This document shows, one piece after another, positions 4,981-5,332 of a DNA stretch of 5,332 bases. Source of the DNA: Acidobacteriota bacterium. Lineage in GTDB: Bacteria > Acidobacteriota > Aminicenantia > Aminicenantales > Saccharicenantaceae. Position numbers and translations under genes: made by a program. Below the pieces are notes generated by a model. It had not been told where the DNA came from. It did no database searches and worked only from the letters and a program-made list of their open reading frames with translations. Where the stretch lies: NCBI GenBank assembly GCA_003476685.1, contig DMVN01000193.1:1-5332 (forward strand), given 5' to 3'. Every line of letters begins with the position of its first letter. The stretch's first letter is position 1.

Positions 4981-5332
4981 AGGCCGAAAAACGACAGCAG
5001 TGCTGGCTGGGGCTGAATTACCTGGTCAGCGAGGGGCTGCTGTCGGCTGGCAAAGCTCTGAAATTGCTGGACAGGGTGGAAGGATTATTCCCGCCCGATG
5101 AGACCCTCCTTGATTCTTTAAGAATCAGACCGGCGGCCCGGCAAAAGCTCAGTTCAGGAGACTGGCTGGACCGGGCCGAGGCCGAACTTGAGAAGCTGGC
5201 CAAAAAAGAGTATACTCTCTTAACCTTTGAGGACGACCGGTATCCCCGGCTGCTCCGGGAGGTGGTGGAACCGCCCCTTGTCCTGTATTGCTTCGGCCAG
5301 CCTGAAATCCTGAGCTGGGCTGCCGTGGCGGT
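4977..5332 (+). CDS. dprA: DNA-processing protein DprA/Smf (partial, N-terminal part)
   Basis: Only the first 118 codons are present. The N-terminus CWLGLNYLVSEGLLSAGKALKLL (9-31, with the W-L-x-L-N start) is the usual SAM/HhH-like helical domain, and the family signature YPRLLREVVEPPLVLYCFG occurs at 89-107. The window ends at AVAV, just where the Rossmann core (normally followed by a VGSR/VGTR motif) begins. DprA binds single-stranded DNA and loads RecA during natural transformation; the family is also found in many bacteria not known to be competent. The start is GTG at 4977, overlapping the upstream TGA as GTGA. No Shine-Dalgarno sequence is visible, so translation probably depends on ribosomes finishing the stress protein. 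Other start codons further in would cut the conserved helical domain. Confidence 0.88.
   Translation, partial: MKAEKRQQCWLGLNYLVSEGLLSAGKALKLLDRVEGLFPPDETLLDSLRIRPAARQKLSSGDWLDRAEAELEKLAKKEYTLLTFEDDRYPRLLREVVEPPLVLYCFGQPEILSWAAVA
5111..5127. repeat. Perfect 8-bp-arm palindrome inside dprA
   Basis: TGATTCTT and AAGAATCA are exact inverse complements around a single T. They fall within codons for the linker between the helical domain and the core (about residues 45-51). It could be a protein binding site or simply a chance match. Confidence 0.4.

Noticed and set aside
4859..5101. An 80-codon + strand frame across the Usp-dprA junction
   Set aside because: It overlaps two well-supported genes in another frame and has no recognisable protein features.

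Overview
The window reads as ordinary chromosomal DNA of a Gram-negative bacterium. It has an outer-membrane porin with a signal peptide, periplasmic export signals, good Shine-Dalgarno sites and GC-rich codon choice (CTG, GCC, CGG). The gene set (porin O/P, Rrf2 regulator, DUF1573 protein, CNT nucleoside carrier, tandem universal stress protein, dprA) would suit a member of the former Deltaproteobacteria (Desulfobacterota) or a similar anaerobic lineage. That placement is an impression and cannot be proved from the sequence. No rRNA, tRNA, insertion sequence, phage gene or CRISPR array is visible.

Layout: two genes point left (529 to 1 and 975 to 526). An Rrf2-family Fe-S-type regulator comes first and overlaps by ATGA with the start of a porin O/P gene that runs off the left edge. 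A 335-bp divergent region (976-1310) follows. It carries a good sigma70-type promoter for the regulator, a pseudo-palindromic candidate operator, a possible overlapping divergent promoter, and a GC/G-rich stretch with three potential hairpins. Rightward from there lie a secreted DUF1573 protein (1311-2105), a small DUF167/YggU protein (2193-2426), a CNT-family nucleoside transporter with its own candidate promoter (2513-3823), an AT-richer intergenic region with two candidate promoters and an 8-bp inverted repeat (3824-4104), a two-domain universal stress protein (4105-4980), and the first 118 codons of dprA (from 4977), which overlaps the stress gene by GTGA.

How the genes may work together: the Rrf2 regulator probably controls itself and the porin, and possibly the divergent DUF1573 gene. 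The stress protein and DprA look translationally coupled, placing a DNA uptake/recombination factor behind a stress-type promoter. The transporter and the small DUF167 protein have no obvious functional link to their neighbours.

I see no clear-cut new multi-gene system. The most interesting points are a CNT carrier whose sodium-site residues are kept while the base-recognition motif is shortened and changed, the two translational couplings (regulator-porin and stress protein-DprA), and the regulatory DNA in front of the regulator and the stress gene.
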